This document shows positions 25,248 through 34,790 of a stretch of 48,695 bases of DNA, in pieces; position 1 is the first letter of the stretch, and each line of letters begins with the position of its first letter. Under the pieces are notes generated by a model, which saw only the letters and a list, made by a program, of their open reading frames with translations, was not told where the DNA came from and made no database searches. The stretch comes from Bordetella parapertussis (lineage in GTDB: Bacteria; Pseudomonadota; Gammaproteobacteria; Burkholderiales; Burkholderiaceae_B): the NCBI GenBank assembly GCA_945868195.1, contig CAMBLP010000001.1, forward strand, positions 1 to 48,695, in the 5' to 3' direction. The translations under genes were made by a program, and so were the position numbers.

Positions 25248-27266
25248 TCATGCAGCAGTCGCAGGCGCCGAACGCCTGACAAACTGTGCCAATACTGCGG
25301 GTAAAGCCAACACGAGGCCGGCCAAGCCGCTTTGCCATCCAGGCGCGATAAATAACAACGCGGCCAGAGCAAAGGTCCAGCGCTCCCACGCCTTCATGTG
25401 CGTCAAAAAATATCCTGAAAAGGCGGCGGACAAAAACACCAACCCGACCATGGCTCCGCTCAGCGTGATGAAAAACTCCTCCCACGTGAACCCCTTGAGA
25501 ACCAACAATAAGGAAGGTGAAAAGATAAACACAAATGGCACTAACAGTTTGCTAATGCCCAACATAAACGCCGTATTCCCTGTTTTAAACGGATCACTGC
25601 CCGCCATGCCCGCCGCCGCATAGGCCGCCAAGGCAACCGGGGGCGTGAGATCCGCCAAAATGCCAAAATAAAACACAAACATATGTGCCGCGAGCGGCTG
25701 AACACCAAGCTGCACAAGCGTGGGCGCCGCGACCGTGACCATGATGATGTAGTTGGCCGTCGTCGGGATTCCGCATCCCATCAAAATACATACCAGACCT
25801 GTAATCGCCAGTGCCGCAATCAACGTCAAGGTCTGCGTATTCGCCAGAAAGTCTGGCAAAATCGCTGCCGCTGCACCTGCGATCGCCTGAGAGGCGGCGA
25901 TCACAATGAAAGACACTTTAAAACCAACACCCGTCAACGTCACCACACCAATCACGATGCCTACCGTACCTGCGGCGGCACCCACCGCCAATGCATACTT
26001 GGCTCCCGTTTCAAAGGCGTCGTAAAGATCACGCCATCGCAGACGCTGCACAGGGTTGAGCAGCCCCACAACGATACACGCCGTAATGCCGGCGAACGCT
26101 GCAAGATAAGGCGTTCGGCCACTTACGAGCACGCCAATCAACACCACCAACGGGATCAGTGTTGGCCAGCGCTTGCGAAATGACTCTTTTAACTTCGGCA
26201 TCTCCTCTTCGGTCAAGCCACGCAAATTTTGACGCTTGGCCTCGAAATGCACCTGCATGAACATGCCAAAGAAATACAAAAAAGCGGGGAAGGTCGCGGC
26301 CAAAGCAATATCGCGATACGGGATATTTAAAAACTCGATCATCAAAAATGCCGCAGCGCCCATGATCGGTGGCGTAATCTGCCCCCCCGTGCTCGAAGCG
26401 GCCTCAACCCCCGCGGCAAAATGCCTTGGATAACCCACGCGAATCATCGCGGGAATCGTCAGTGAACCCACCGTGACAGCATTGGCAATCGACGAGCCTG
26501 ACAACATACCAAACATCGCCGAGCCGAACACAGAGACCTTTGCAGGCCCACCCGCATAGCGTCCTGCAATCGCTGAGGCCACATCAAGAAATAATTGACC
26601 CAGACCGATACGCGTGGCTAACACCCCAAACAATACAAAATGAAAAACATACGTGGCCACGACACCGATTGCGACACCGTACACACCTTGGCTGGTGAGA
26701 TACAGGTGATTCACAATCTGTGACCAGTTATTGCCCGCATGCTTGAGCAAGCCCGGAAACTCCTGACCAAACATCGCGTAAACCATGAAAACAATCGCAA
26801 TGATGGGTAGGGGCCAACCCATCGCGCGACGCGTGCCTTCGAGCAAGCCCACGATCAAGATCGTGCCCATAAAAACATCGATCTTGTCTGGGTTGCCGAC
26901 CTTGAAGGCCAGCTCCTCGAAAATATAGGGGATATACAAGACCGTAAGCGCCAACGCCAGCGCGATCAACCAATCAAACAAGGGGATGCCGCCCGGTGAC
27001 AGCCACGTTGATTTGGGTTCACGCTTATACGCCCGCTTGTTAAAACCAAACACCAAAAAAATCAGGCTCAACACAAAAGCTAGGTGCACCCCGCGATGTG
27101 TCGACTCCCGCAACAAACCAAAGCCCGCTGTGTAATAGTGAAAGATTGACAGCGACACCAACAAGATGGAAACAATCCAGGTCGCGCCAGCGGCAAGCGG
27201 ACGAAACCGTATTTCGGGATCAAATTGTTCTGTTAGTGCTTGGGCTTTCTTTTCATCTAATTGCAT
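25248..27266 (-). CDS. TRAP transporter fused permease (DctQM type, TAXI system)
   Basis: A 672-residue inner-membrane permease in which the small 4-helix and large 12-helix TRAP subunits are one chain. The N-terminal part (about residues 25-140) holds the small-subunit-like helices. The large-subunit core includes GSAMFGMLSGSSIANAVTVGSLTIPAMIRVGY (about 250), STGGQITPPIMGAAAFLM (about 292) and LMGCGIPTTANYIIMVTVAAP (about 485). Extra hydrophobic segments follow at the C-terminus. It works with the TAXI solute-binding protein encoded just upstream to take up an organic acid using the ion gradient. The substrate is unknown; glutamate-like and C4-dicarboxylate ligands are common in the family. 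Confidence 0.94.
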   Translation of the reverse strand: MQLDEKKAQALTEQFDPEIRFRPLAAGATWIVSILLVSLSIFHYYTAGFGLLRESTHRGVHLAFVLSLIFLVFGFNKRAYKREPKSTWLSPGGIPLFDWLIALALALTVLYIPYIFEELAFKVGNPDKIDVFMGTILIVGLLEGTRRAMGWPLPIIAIVFMVYAMFGQEFPGLLKHAGNNWSQIVNHLYLTSQGVYGVAIGVVATYVFHFVLFGVLATRIGLGQLFLDVASAIAGRYAGGPAKVSVFGSAMFGMLSGSSIANAVTVGSLTIPAMIRVGYPRHFAAGVEAASSTGGQITPPIMGAAAFLMIEFLNIPYRDIALAATFPAFLYFFGMFMQVHFEAKRQNLRGLTEEEMPKLKESFRKRWPTLIPLVVLIGVLVSGRTPYLAAFAGITACIVVGLLNPVQRLRWRDLYDAFETGAKYALAVGAAAGTVGIVIGVVTLTGVGFKVSFIVIAASQAIAGAAAAILPDFLANTQTLTLIAALAITGLVCILMGCGIPTTANYIIMVTVAAPTLVQLGVQPLAAHMFVFYFGILADLTPPVALAAYAAAGMAGSDPFKTGNTAFMLGISKLLVPFVFIFSPSLLLVLKGFTWEEFFITLSGAMVGLVFLSAAFSGYFLTHMKAWERWTFALAALLFIAPGWQSGLAGLVLALPAVLAQFVRRSAPATAA

Positions 27267-27308
27267 AACGGACTCGTGAAAAACAGCTGGTCGTGACGAT
27301 CAAAATAA

Positions 27309-27341
27309 AAGGCGGTGTTCCGCATGCGCGCTCACCGCCTT
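27309..27341 (-). terminator. Hairpin between TAXI binding-protein and permease genes
   Basis: AAGGCGGTG (27309-27317) and CACCGCCTT (27333-27341) form a perfect 9-bp stem. Read on the minus strand it is followed by TTATTTTG, the form of an intrinsic terminator. Lying between the two TRAP genes, it would let the binding protein be made in excess over the permease. Confidence 0.75.
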
Positions 27342-27398
27342 AGGCACTTAAACTTTCATCAAGGGTCACGTGTATCAAACTCATGACCCCTTAGCCTC

Positions 27399-28361
27399 TT
27401 ATTTCAACAGGCCTTTTTCTTTGTAAAACTTCTCTGCGCCAGGATGAAAAGGAATGCCTGCGCCCGTGACGGCGTTGGACAGAGTAATCATCTTGCCTTT
27501 GGAATGACCGGCGGCTAACGTCTTTTGAGCCGCATCAGAATAAACAGCCTTTACAATTTCGTAAACAACCGCCTCGGGTTGCTTCGCGGACGTCACCCAC
27601 TGCGCATTTACAGCGATGGTTTTGACTTCACCAACGCCTTGATATGTGCCCGCAGGAATCACATCGGGTGTAAAAAAGCGCTGTGTCGAACGCAGCTTGT
27701 CAATTTCAGGACCGGCGATTGAAACTAGCTCTACGCCTGCACCGCTTGAAACAAGCTCAGCAACCGCCGCAACGGGTGCGCCCGCCACGATAAAGAAGGC
27801 ATCCAAGCCACCATCCTTCATTTTGTCACCGGCCTGGTTAGGCTTCATGTATTCGGCCTTGACGTCCTTGTCTGTCATGCCATAAGCACCCATGATTAAC
27901 CGCACATCGACCAAGGTGCCTGAACCAGGTTCGTCCATGGAGACACGCTTGCCGCGCAAATCGGCGACGGATTTAATCCCCGAGCCTTTACGTACAACTA
28001 AATGGATGCTTTCAGGATAAAGCGTTGCGATCAGTCGCAGATCTGCAGCCTTGGTCTTGCCCGCAAACGTGCCCGTGCCTGAAAATGCCCAGTAGGCGAC
28101 ATCCGACTGACTAAAACCAGACTCAAGCGAACCGCCTACGATACCGTTGACGTTTGCGACCGAGCCATTGCTGGCGACCGCAGAAGCAATGAGCTTTCCT
28201 GGCTGTGTGACGAGGTTAGCGATCATGCCGCCCACCGGGTAGTACGTTCCTGCCGTGCCGCCCGTACCAATACGGAAAAACTGCTGAGCCTGCGCGGGGG
28301 CTGCGACCGCAGCCACGAGCGCAGCAGCGCCTAAAACTTTAGCTAGAGATTTTAAAAACAT
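27399..28361 (-). CDS. TAXI-family TRAP solute-binding protein
   Basis: A 320-residue periplasmic binding protein. The signal peptide (residues 1-25) ends PAQAQ. The diagnostic start of the mature protein, RIGTGGTAGTYYPVGGMIANL, includes the TAXI (TRAP-associated extracytoplasmic immunogenic) signature. Later motifs are VRKGSGIKSVADLRGKRVSMDEPGSGT near 135 and DGGLDAFFIVAGAP near 195. It delivers the substrate to the fused permease encoded 132 bases downstream. A 12-bp palindrome lies in its promoter region. It follows mccB-mccA on the same strand after about 96 bases, so shared control with leucine breakdown is possible but not shown. Confidence 0.94.
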   Translation of the reverse strand: MFLKSLAKVLGAAALVAAVAAPAQAQQFFRIGTGGTAGTYYPVGGMIANLVTQPGKLIASAVASNGSVANVNGIVGGSLESGFSQSDVAYWAFSGTGTFAGKTKAADLRLIATLYPESIHLVVRKGSGIKSVADLRGKRVSMDEPGSGTLVDVRLIMGAYGMTDKDVKAEYMKPNQAGDKMKDGGLDAFFIVAGAPVAAVAELVSSGAGVELVSIAGPEIDKLRSTQRFFTPDVIPAGTYQGVGEVKTIAVNAQWVTSAKQPEAVVYEIVKAVYSDAAQKTLAAGHSKGKMITLSNAVTGAGIPFHPGAEKFYKEKGLLK

Positions 28362-28423
28362 AACGTTACTCCCTGATTAAATAATCGGACGACAACAACA
28401 TCATTTTAGCGGGTACTTTTGAA

Positions 28424-28435
28424 TAACAATTGTTA
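28424..28435. promoter_or_regulatory. 12-bp palindrome upstream of TAXI gene
   Basis: TAACAATTGTTA is a perfect palindrome about 63 bases before the start of the TAXI binding-protein gene, in the short gap after mccA. It has the size and place of a repressor half-site pair, but no regulator gene is nearby and the identity is unknown. Confidence 0.3.
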
Positions 28436-28457
28436 GCTTGTGAAACATTCTTCAACC

Positions 28458-30458
28458 TTACGCGAGTGCAATTAATGTAACCCCTTCACTGACCTGCTCT
28501 CCGACGCCAAAATATACCTCTTTAACGACCCCTTCGGCAGGCGCTATTACAGCATGTTCCATTTTCATGGCTTCCATGACCAACAGAGCATCGCCCTTTT
28601 TAACCCTCTGACCCGCACGTACGTTCACCGCGATAATCTTCCCGGGCATCGGCGCCGTCAGCCCTGCGCCCAAGGCGGTATCCCCTTGTATACCCTGTTC
28701 CAGAGGATCTTGGAAGAACAATACTGAGTGGTTGCCCTCGACAAACACGTCCGCGCGTGAGCCTTGCATTATCACCGTCGCGGTCCGACGGGTTTCAGAA
28801 ACCGTCAACGTCACCCGATACGCGCCATCTGAAGCGCGCTGACGGGTCCAGCAAAGATCGTGAAGGCGTCCATCAATATCCAGGCGCGGGTCGTGAGCCT
28901 CATGAAACAACCGTACTCTCCTCAGCTCGTCTCCATCGTCCCAGACAAACGTGCGGCGATAATCATCATTCAGTCGCCAGCCATCTCTGATTGACCACGG
29001 ATCAAGCGATGTTTCCTGTTGCGCTGAGCCAGATCCTTCTATCATCGCGACCACTGCAATCGCCAACACATGGTCTGGCGCAGGCGTTGGCTCAGGGAAT
29101 AAAACATCCCGGCGACGTTCGATCAAACCTGTATCTACGTCTGAATGAGCAAACGCCTCGTCGCGCAAGAGTCGAGACAAAAACGCCACATTTGTATGAA
29201 CACCCGCGACCTGTGTGCATGCAAGTGCCTGCAGCATCCGCTGACGCGCCTGCTCGCGCGTCGCCCCATGAACGATCAACTTTGCAATCATCGGATCGTA
29301 ATAAGTCGAAATTTCGTCGCCGCATCGAACTCCAGAATCGACGCGTACGTCGCCGTTCATAAAGGCAACATGATCAGGCAGCTGTAAATGCCTCAACTTA
29401 CCTACAGACGGCAAAAACCCTTTCTCTGTATTTTCAGCATAAATACGCACCTCGATGGCATGGCCCACCTGTTGAATCTGCTCTTGAGTCAAAGGCAGGG
29501 GCTCGCCGGCAGCCACGCGCAACTGCCACTCCACCAAATCAAGGCCTGTGATCATTTCAGTCACAGGATGCTCAACCTGCAGACGCGTATTCATCTCCAT
29601 AAAATAAAACTTTCCATTCGGCTCGACAATAAACTCCACCGTTCCCGCACCGACATAGTTCACTGCGCGCGCGGCAGCCACTGCTGCCTCTCCCATTTCA
29701 CGCCGCATGTCTTCTGACATATTCGGAGCAGGCGCCTCCTCGATCACTTTCTGGTGTCGTCTCTGTATGGAGCAATCCCTTTCAAACAGATAAATACATT
29801 GGCCGAACGTATCGGCAAACACCTGTATCTCGATATGTCGCGGTTTCTGCAAATACCGTTCAATCAGCACACGGTCATCGCCAAAACTCGCCAGCGACTC
29901 TCGCTGACAAGAAGCCAGCGCGGCATCGAAATCTGCACTCGACTCCACCGCTCGCATGCCCTTGCCACCACCGCCCGCACTCGCTTTGATCAATACTGGA
30001 TAGCCGATGCTCTCGGCCTGCTCGCGTAAAAACGGTGCCTCTTGCTTTTCCCCGTGATATCCCGGGACAAGTGGCACACCCGCTTTTGCCATTAAACTTT
30101 TTGCCGCTGACTTGCTTCCCATCGCAGCAATGGCACCTGGAGGAGGTCCTATAAACGTCACACCCTCTTGTGCACAAGCTTTTGCAAAGTCTTCATTCTC
30201 TGACAAAAATCCATAACCAGGATGGATTGCCTGCGCTCCGTGCTCACGTGCAACATCCAAAATCGATTTGCTTTTTAAATAGCTTTCCTTCGCTGGCGCG
30301 TTTCCAATCCGTACGGCGATATCGCAACTCGCAACATGCTTGGCTTGTGCGTCCGCATCCGAATAGACTGCGATTGTTTTTATGCCAAGCTTGCGCGCTG
30401 TTGCCGCAACACGACATGCGATTTCGCCACGATTAGCGATGAGTATTGTTGTAAACAC
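28458..30458 (-). CDS. mccA: Methylcrotonyl-CoA carboxylase alpha subunit (biotin carboxylase + biotin carrier)
   Basis: A 666-residue biotin-containing subunit. The N-terminal biotin carboxylase domain shows ILIANRGEIACRV, HPGYGFLSENEDFA (about 80), the ATP-grasp loop KASAGGGGKGMRAV (about 158) and EMNTRLQVEHPVTE (about 288). A middle linker domain of about 120 residues follows. The C-terminal biotin carrier domain has LLVMEAMKMEHAV with the biotinylated Lys near residue 632. Paired with mccB it carboxylates 3-methylcrotonyl-CoA in leucine breakdown. The beta subunit's similarity decides the assignment; a related acyl-CoA carboxylase cannot be fully excluded. The rest of the leucine pathway (isovaleryl-CoA dehydrogenase, hydratase, HMG-CoA lyase) is not in this window. 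Confidence 0.9.
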   Translation of the reverse strand: MFTTILIANRGEIACRVAATARKLGIKTIAVYSDADAQAKHVASCDIAVRIGNAPAKESYLKSKSILDVAREHGAQAIHPGYGFLSENEDFAKACAQEGVTFIGPPPGAIAAMGSKSAAKSLMAKAGVPLVPGYHGEKQEAPFLREQAESIGYPVLIKASAGGGGKGMRAVESSADFDAALASCQRESLASFGDDRVLIERYLQKPRHIEIQVFADTFGQCIYLFERDCSIQRRHQKVIEEAPAPNMSEDMRREMGEAAVAAARAVNYVGAGTVEFIVEPNGKFYFMEMNTRLQVEHPVTEMITGLDLVEWQLRVAAGEPLPLTQEQIQQVGHAIEVRIYAENTEKGFLPSVGKLRHLQLPDHVAFMNGDVRVDSGVRCGDEISTYYDPMIAKLIVHGATREQARQRMLQALACTQVAGVHTNVAFLSRLLRDEAFAHSDVDTGLIERRRDVLFPEPTPAPDHVLAIAVVAMIEGSGSAQQETSLDPWSIRDGWRLNDDYRRTFVWDDGDELRRVRLFHEAHDPRLDIDGRLHDLCWTRQRASDGAYRVTLTVSETRRTATVIMQGSRADVFVEGNHSVLFFQDPLEQGIQGDTALGAGLTAPMPGKIIAVNVRAGQRVKKGDALLVMEAMKMEHAVIAPAEGVVKEVYFGVGEQVSEGVTLIALA

Positions 30459-30479
30459 GTTTTGTTCCTGTGTATGCGA

Positions 30480-32087
30480 TTACATACGAAACACGCCAAA
30501 GCGCGTCTCTGGTATTTCGGCATTCAAAGCCGCGGACAAAGCCAATCCCAAGATCCTGCGTGTGTCCGCAGGTTTAATCACTCCATCGTCCCACAGTCTC
30601 GCGCTGGCATAAAAGGGATGCCCTTCTCGCTCGAATTGTTCCAAAATCGGAGCTTTGAAAGCCTGCTCTTGGTCCAGCGACCACGCTTGGCCTTTGGCTT
30701 CGATCCCCTCTCTACGAATCGTTGCCAACACACTCGCAGCCTGCTCACCGCCCATCACAGAAATGCGGGCATTGGGCCACATAAAAAGAAACCTGGGTGA
30801 ATACGCTCTGCCACACATCCCATAGTTGCCTGCGCCAAACGAGCCTCCAATAATCACTGTCAATTTCGGTACCGCCGCAGTTGCGACTGCAGTGACCAGT
30901 TTTGCTCCGTGCCGCGCAATACCTTCATTTTCATATTTACGGCCCACCATGAAGCCCGTGATGTTTTGTAAAAATATGAGCGGGATTTTTCTTTGTGCAC
31001 ACAACTCGATGAAATGCGCGCCTTTTTGCGCTGACTCGGAAAACAAAATGCCATTATTCGCGATGATCCCGACAGGCATGCCGTGCAAATGCGCAAAGCC
31101 TGTGACCAGGGTTGTTCCGTAGCGGGCTTTAAATTCCTCAAACTCTGAACCATCCACCAGGCGCGCAATAATCTCCCTTACGTCGTAGGATTTTCGCGTG
31201 TCCGCCGGGATGATGCCGTTGAGCTCCTCAGCCTGATAAAGAGGTTCACGCGTCTCACGTAGCAGCAATTGTCGGGGCTTTTGGTGATTTAAATGTCCCA
31301 CTGCTTTGCGCGCGAGTTGTAACGCATGATGATCATTGGCGGCGAGATGATCTGCGACCCCTGACAATCTTGTATGAACATCTCCTCCGCCCAGATCTTC
31401 GGCGCTGACTTGTTCACCCGTTGCCGCTTTGACTAACGGGGGTCCACCCAAAAAGATGGTGCCTTGATCTCGCACGATGATGGACTCATCACTCATTGCA
31501 GGTACATATGCGCCCCCTGCTGTACATGAGCCCATCACAACGGCAATTTGCGCAATCCCTTGCGCCGACATGTTCGCTTGATTAAAAAATATCCGTCCAA
31601 AGTGATCCCTATCCGCGAACACGTCCTCTTGCTGTGGCAAATTTGCGCCACCAGAGTCGACCAAATAGATGCAGGGCAGATCGTTTTGCGAGGCGATTTC
31701 CTGTGCGCGCAAGTGTTTCTTGACGGTCATGGGGTAGTACGTCCCGCCCTTGACGGTCGCGTCGTTACAGACGATGACACACTCGATGCCCGAGACTCGT
31801 CCTATGCCTGTGATGATCCCCGCACCAGGCGCCTCATCGCTGTACATGCCATACGCCGCGAGCGGCGAAAACTCCAGAAAAGGCGTTCCAGGATCCAGCA
31901 ATTGCTCGACGCGGTCTCTTGGCAGCAACTTACCTCGCGCAATATGTTTCTGACGCGCCGCCTCAGGCCCCCCCTGAGCGATTTTTTCCAATGCGGCCTT
32001 AAGTTCGGTGATTTTTTCCCGCATTGCACTCGCATTGGCTACAAACTCGGTCGAACGACCATTTATTTTCGACTCGATAATCGGCAT
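30480..32087 (-). CDS. mccB: Methylcrotonyl-CoA carboxylase beta subunit (carboxyltransferase)
   Basis: A 535-residue carboxyltransferase subunit transferring CO2 from carboxybiotin to the acyl-CoA. Recognised by [33 protein letters not shown] (residues 50-82), [26 protein letters not shown] (about 110), [30 protein letters not shown] (about 142) and [15 protein letters not shown] (about 182). In the second half, [14 protein letters not shown] (about 373), [16 protein letters not shown] and [16 protein letters not shown] are visible. The oxyanion-forming glycine loops are intact. It is the first gene of the mccB-mccA pair, 21 bases apart. Its promoter region contains a 24-bp imperfect inverted repeat shared with a divergent MBL hydrolase gene. 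Confidence 0.93.
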   Translation of the reverse strand: MPIIESKINGRSTEFVANASAMREKITELKAALEKIAQGGPEAARQKHIARGKLLPRDRVEQLLDPGTPFLEFSPLAAYGMYSDEAPGAGIITGIGRVSGIECVIVCNDATVKGGTYYPMTVKKHLRAQEIASQNDLPCIYLVDSGGANLPQQEDVFADRDHFGRIFFNQANMSAQGIAQIAVVMGSCTAGGAYVPAMSDESIIVRDQGTIFLGGPPLVKAATGEQVSAEDLGGGDVHTRLSGVADHLAANDHHALQLARKAVGHLNHQKPRQLLLRETREPLYQAEELNGIIPADTRKSYDVREIIARLVDGSEFEEFKARYGTTLVTGFAHLHGMPVGIIANNGILFSESAQKGAHFIELCAQRKIPLIFLQNITGFMVGRKYENEGIARHGAKLVTAVATAAVPKLTVIIGGSFGAGNYGMCGRAYSPRFLFMWPNARISVMGGEQAASVLATIRREGIEAKGQAWSLDQEQAFKAPILEQFEREGHPFYASARLWDDGVIKPADTRRILGLALSAALNAEIPETRFGVFRM

Positions 32088-32116
32088 GACGACGCTCTCA
32101 AAAAAAACACGTTCAC

Positions 32117-32140
32117 ATTTAGGCTAACCTTAACGTAAAT
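32117..32140. promoter_or_regulatory. Imperfect inverted repeat in mccB / MBL-hydrolase divergent promoter
   Basis: Arms ATTTAGGCTAAC and CTTAACGTAAAT match at 9 of 12 positions as an inverted repeat. It is 29 bases from the mccB start and 43 from the MBL-hydrolase start. Leucine-degradation operons in many proteobacteria are controlled by the MerR-type regulator LiuR or TetR-type LiuQ. The site has the general form of an operator, but I cannot confirm the consensus from memory. Confidence 0.4.
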
Positions 32141-32183
32141 TATGATGGTCCGAACAAACCGTCAAGCTTGGAGACAACAAAAC

Positions 32184-33242
32184 ATGAACCCGCTCGAGCA
32201 TCAACTGCAATATCCCTTTGCAGACACTTTGCCCGAACCAGGCAAAACCATGGAGCTCGCGCCAGGCGTGCGCTGGATCCGCATGCCACTGCCTTTCGCG
32301 CTTGACCACATCAATCTTTGGCTCTTGCGTGACAAGATCGACGGCAAAGAAGGCTGGACGATTATCGACTGCGGCATCAGCCGCGACGAGGTCAAAGTCC
32401 TCTGGGAGGACATTTTCGCCACACAGCTTGAGGGACTCCCGGTTCTTCGAATCATCGTCACTCATATGCATCCAGACCATGTCGGTCTGGCAAGCTGGCT
32501 GTGTGAACGCTGGCATGCACCTCTTCATATGAGCATGACAGACTACATGACCGCCAAGCTTTGGACAGTCGGGCAAGGCACAGGTGCTACCGGCGGCGAA
32601 AGCGCCGCGCTGCATCTGGGCCGTCATGGCATGACTGACCCCGAGTCGCTGGCTCAGATCCGCGCCCGCGCGTCCTACTATCCCAATCTCGTCCCGAATA
32701 TGCCCGCCTCCTATGCGAGAATTTTGGATGGTCAATCCATCCATATTGGCGGATCGGTTTGGCAAGCAATCGTGGGATACGGCCACGCACCCGAACACAT
32801 CTCCCTATTCTGTCCGGATAAAAATGTCCTCATTTCAGGCGACATGGTGCTCCCGCGTATTTCAACCAATATCAGCGTGTTTGACTATGAACCCCTTGGC
32901 AATCCACTGCCGCTCTATTTAAACTCGCTGAATCACTTCCAACATCTTCCGGCAGACACACTGATCTTGCCTTCCCATGGCAAACCCTTTAAAGGCCTCC
33001 ACGAGCGCATCGCTCAACAACACGAACACCATGCCGACCGACTCGCGGAGGTGCTCGAAGCCTGTGTCACACCGCAGTCGACTACCGATATCCTGCCCGT
33101 CCTTTTTAAGCGTAAGTTAGACTTACACCAAACTACCTTCGCAATGGGTGAGGCCATCGCGCACTTGCATGCTCTGTATTTTGAGGGCAAGCTTTCGCGT
33201 GAGCTTTGCGCAGATGGCATTATTCGTTTCGTCAGAACCTAA
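32184..33242 (+). CDS. Metallo-beta-lactamase-fold hydrolase
   Basis: A 352-residue cytoplasmic metallohydrolase with no signal peptide. The zinc ligands are all visible: THMHPDHVGLASW (about residues 92-104), GYGHAPEHISLF (about 198), ISGDMVLPRI (about 218) and LPSHGKPF (about 265). A C-terminal helical segment of about 70 residues follows, as in LACTB2-like and thioesterase-like members. The ATG at 32184 has GGAG 12 bases upstream; the in-frame ATG at 32142 adds 14 residues without family similarity. It is divergent from mccB, sharing its promoter region, and followed ten bases later by a cystathionine-lyase gene. A thioester or CoA-linked substrate would fit the context but is inferred. 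Confidence 0.87.
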   Translation: MNPLEHQLQYPFADTLPEPGKTMELAPGVRWIRMPLPFALDHINLWLLRDKIDGKEGWTIIDCGISRDEVKVLWEDIFATQLEGLPVLRIIVTHMHPDHVGLASWLCERWHAPLHMSMTDYMTAKLWTVGQGTGATGGESAALHLGRHGMTDPESLAQIRARASYYPNLVPNMPASYARILDGQSIHIGGSVWQAIVGYGHAPEHISLFCPDKNVLISGDMVLPRISTNISVFDYEPLGNPLPLYLNSLNHFQHLPADTLILPSHGKPFKGLHERIAQQHEHHADRLAEVLEACVTPQSTTDILPVLFKRKLDLHQTTFAMGEAIAHLHALYFEGKLSRELCADGIIRFVRT

Positions 33243-33252
33243 AGGACGTGCC

Positions 33253-34440
33253 TTGACCACTCATCATCTAGATACCCGACTACTCCATATCGGTAGCGCC
33301 CCCTTCGACCCCGAGACAGGCACCGCGCCAGTCAGCCTGCCTTCCATGCGCACCAGTACGGTCCGTTTTGAAAACTTGGCCGCCCTTGATCGAGCGATGA
33401 CACGCCGACTGGCCGGCGAGCGCGCCATTACCTATGGTCGCTCCGGGATGGACACACACCGGGCACTCGAAGATGTGTTTATGCAGCTCGAAGGCGGAAG
33501 CTACTGCGTGCTCGCATCCTCCGGCATGGCTGCCATTAATATCGCTTTTCTGGGCTTGCTTCAAACGGGCGACCATGTACTAGTGGCCGATTGTGTATAC
33601 GGTCCCGTACGAAATCTTGATCGTGCCCTGCTAAAAGGCTTTGGCATTTCAGTGACCTACTTTTCCGCCGAACGAGACGATATTGCTCAACTCGTTCAAC
33701 CCAATACAAAAATGATTTATGTCGAGTCCCCCGGCTCGTTGCTCTACGAAATGCTCGATATGCCCGTGCTTGCCTCTCAAGCCAAAGCGCACGGCCTCAT
33801 CCTCGCCACCGATAACACCTGGGGCTCTGGCTACATCTATCGACCCCTCATGCTTGGCGCGGATGTCTCCATCGTAGCCGGCACAAAATATATTGCGGGA
33901 CACTCTGACGTCATGCTTGGCGCTGTCGTGGTCAAGGATCAAAAGCTTGCCGCACGTATCCACTCGGCTCAATATGCAATGGGTAACTCTGTGAGTGCAG
34001 ATGACGTATGGCTTGCCTTGCGTGGGGTAAAAACCATGGCTGTGCGTATGCCTCAGCATGCTCGCAATGCACTCGAAGTTTGCAAGTTTCTGGACGTTCA
34101 ACCAGAGGTTTTAAACATCTACCATCCCGCCTGGCACAAAGACGCGGGACATCCGCTTTGGCAACGAGACTGCTCGGGCTCAAACGGCATGCTTTCCATC
34201 GAGCTCAATTGCACACCACAAGCCGCCAAACCTTTCGTCGACGCACTGGAACTATTTGGTATCGGTTTTTCTTGGGGCGGCTATGAAAGTCTCGTGCAAT
34301 GGGTCGAACCAGGCAGCCTGTCCTCGCATCAGTATTGGAAACACCACGAACACGCACTCATTCGCTTGCATATCGGTCTTGAGTCAGTCGATGATTTAAC
34401 CGCCGATTTGAAACAAGCCTTGGCGAAAATCAAAAAGTAA
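33253..34440 (+). CDS. metC: Cystathionine beta-lyase (PLP-dependent), TTG start
   Basis: A 395-residue PLP enzyme of the Cys/Met metabolism family. It shows THHLDTRLLHIGSAPFDPETGTAPVSLP at the start, YGRSGMDTHRALEDVFMQLEGGSYCVLASSGMAAI (about 58-92, phosphate-binding), YVESPGSLLYEMLDMP (about 158), DNTWGSGYIYRPLMLGADVS and the PLP lysine in VAGTKYIAGHSDVMLG (about 212). Cystathionine beta-lyase splits cystathionine to homocysteine, pyruvate and ammonia. The SPGSLLYEM and ATDNTWGSG motifs match this branch better than gamma-synthase. The TTG at 33253 with AAAGGA six bases upstream is the likely start. The earlier in-frame ATG (33148) lies inside the MBL gene. A DUF1330 gene follows. Confidence 0.9.
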   Translation: MTTHHLDTRLLHIGSAPFDPETGTAPVSLPSMRTSTVRFENLAALDRAMTRRLAGERAITYGRSGMDTHRALEDVFMQLEGGSYCVLASSGMAAINIAFLGLLQTGDHVLVADCVYGPVRNLDRALLKGFGISVTYFSAERDDIAQLVQPNTKMIYVESPGSLLYEMLDMPVLASQAKAHGLILATDNTWGSGYIYRPLMLGADVSIVAGTKYIAGHSDVMLGAVVVKDQKLAARIHSAQYAMGNSVSADDVWLALRGVKTMAVRMPQHARNALEVCKFLDVQPEVLNIYHPAWHKDAGHPLWQRDCSGSNGMLSIELNCTPQAAKPFVDALELFGIGFSWGGYESLVQWVEPGSLSSHQYWKHHEHALIRLHIGLESVDDLTADLKQALAKIKK

Positions 34441-34453
34441 CGGGAGACCTTGT

Positions 34454-34756
34454 ATGTCTAAAGACAAAGGCTATATCTTTGTAGAGCTTGAAGTCCATGA
34501 CATGGACAATTTCAAGGCGCATTATCAACCACGGTCTACCGCAGCGGTGGCTGCATTCAATGGTCGCTTTGTCATGCGAGGCGGTGAAGTCACCGTTAAA
34601 AACGGCCCTGAGGATTCTCGTCGGCGCGTCTTGCTAGAGTTTGACCGCTACGAAGACGCGCTCGCGTTCTACGATTCAGCGCTTTACCAAGAAGCCAAGC
34701 TTCATCGGGACAAGTACTCACACGTGCACACGTTCTACATCATGCGAGGAACGTAA
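34454..34756 (+). CDS. DUF1330 family protein
   Basis: A 100-residue single-domain protein of the DUF1330 family (ferredoxin-like dimeric alpha-beta barrel fold). It shows GYIFVELEVHDMDNFKAHY near the start, FVMRGGEVTV near 38 and RRRVLLEFDRYEDALAFYDSALYQEA near 58. The function is unknown; related folds act as small monooxygenases or isomerases. It follows the cystathionine-lyase gene after 13 bases, with GGGAG as ribosome site, and probably ends the transcript. Confidence 0.9.
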   Translation: MSKDKGYIFVELEVHDMDNFKAHYQPRSTAAVAAFNGRFVMRGGEVTVKNGPEDSRRRVLLEFDRYEDALAFYDSALYQEAKLHRDKYSHVHTFYIMRGT

Positions 34757-34781
34757 AAAAAGCCGCTGCATGATTCAGCGA
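34754..34781 (-). terminator. Intrinsic terminator of dsbA (minus strand)
   Basis: Read on the minus strand, CGCTG-AATCATG-CAGCG (34780 to 34764) is followed by GCTTTTTTT. It lies just after the dsbA stop and touches the stop of the convergent DUF1330 gene. Confidence 0.8.
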
Positions 34782-34790
34782 ACCTTCTCT

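Noticed and set aside
32130..32798. Long minus-strand open frame (222 codons) opposite the MBL-hydrolase gene
   Set aside because: It lies wholly against a gene with complete metallo-beta-lactamase motifs, its translation shows no recognisable domain, and it also crosses the divergent promoter region.
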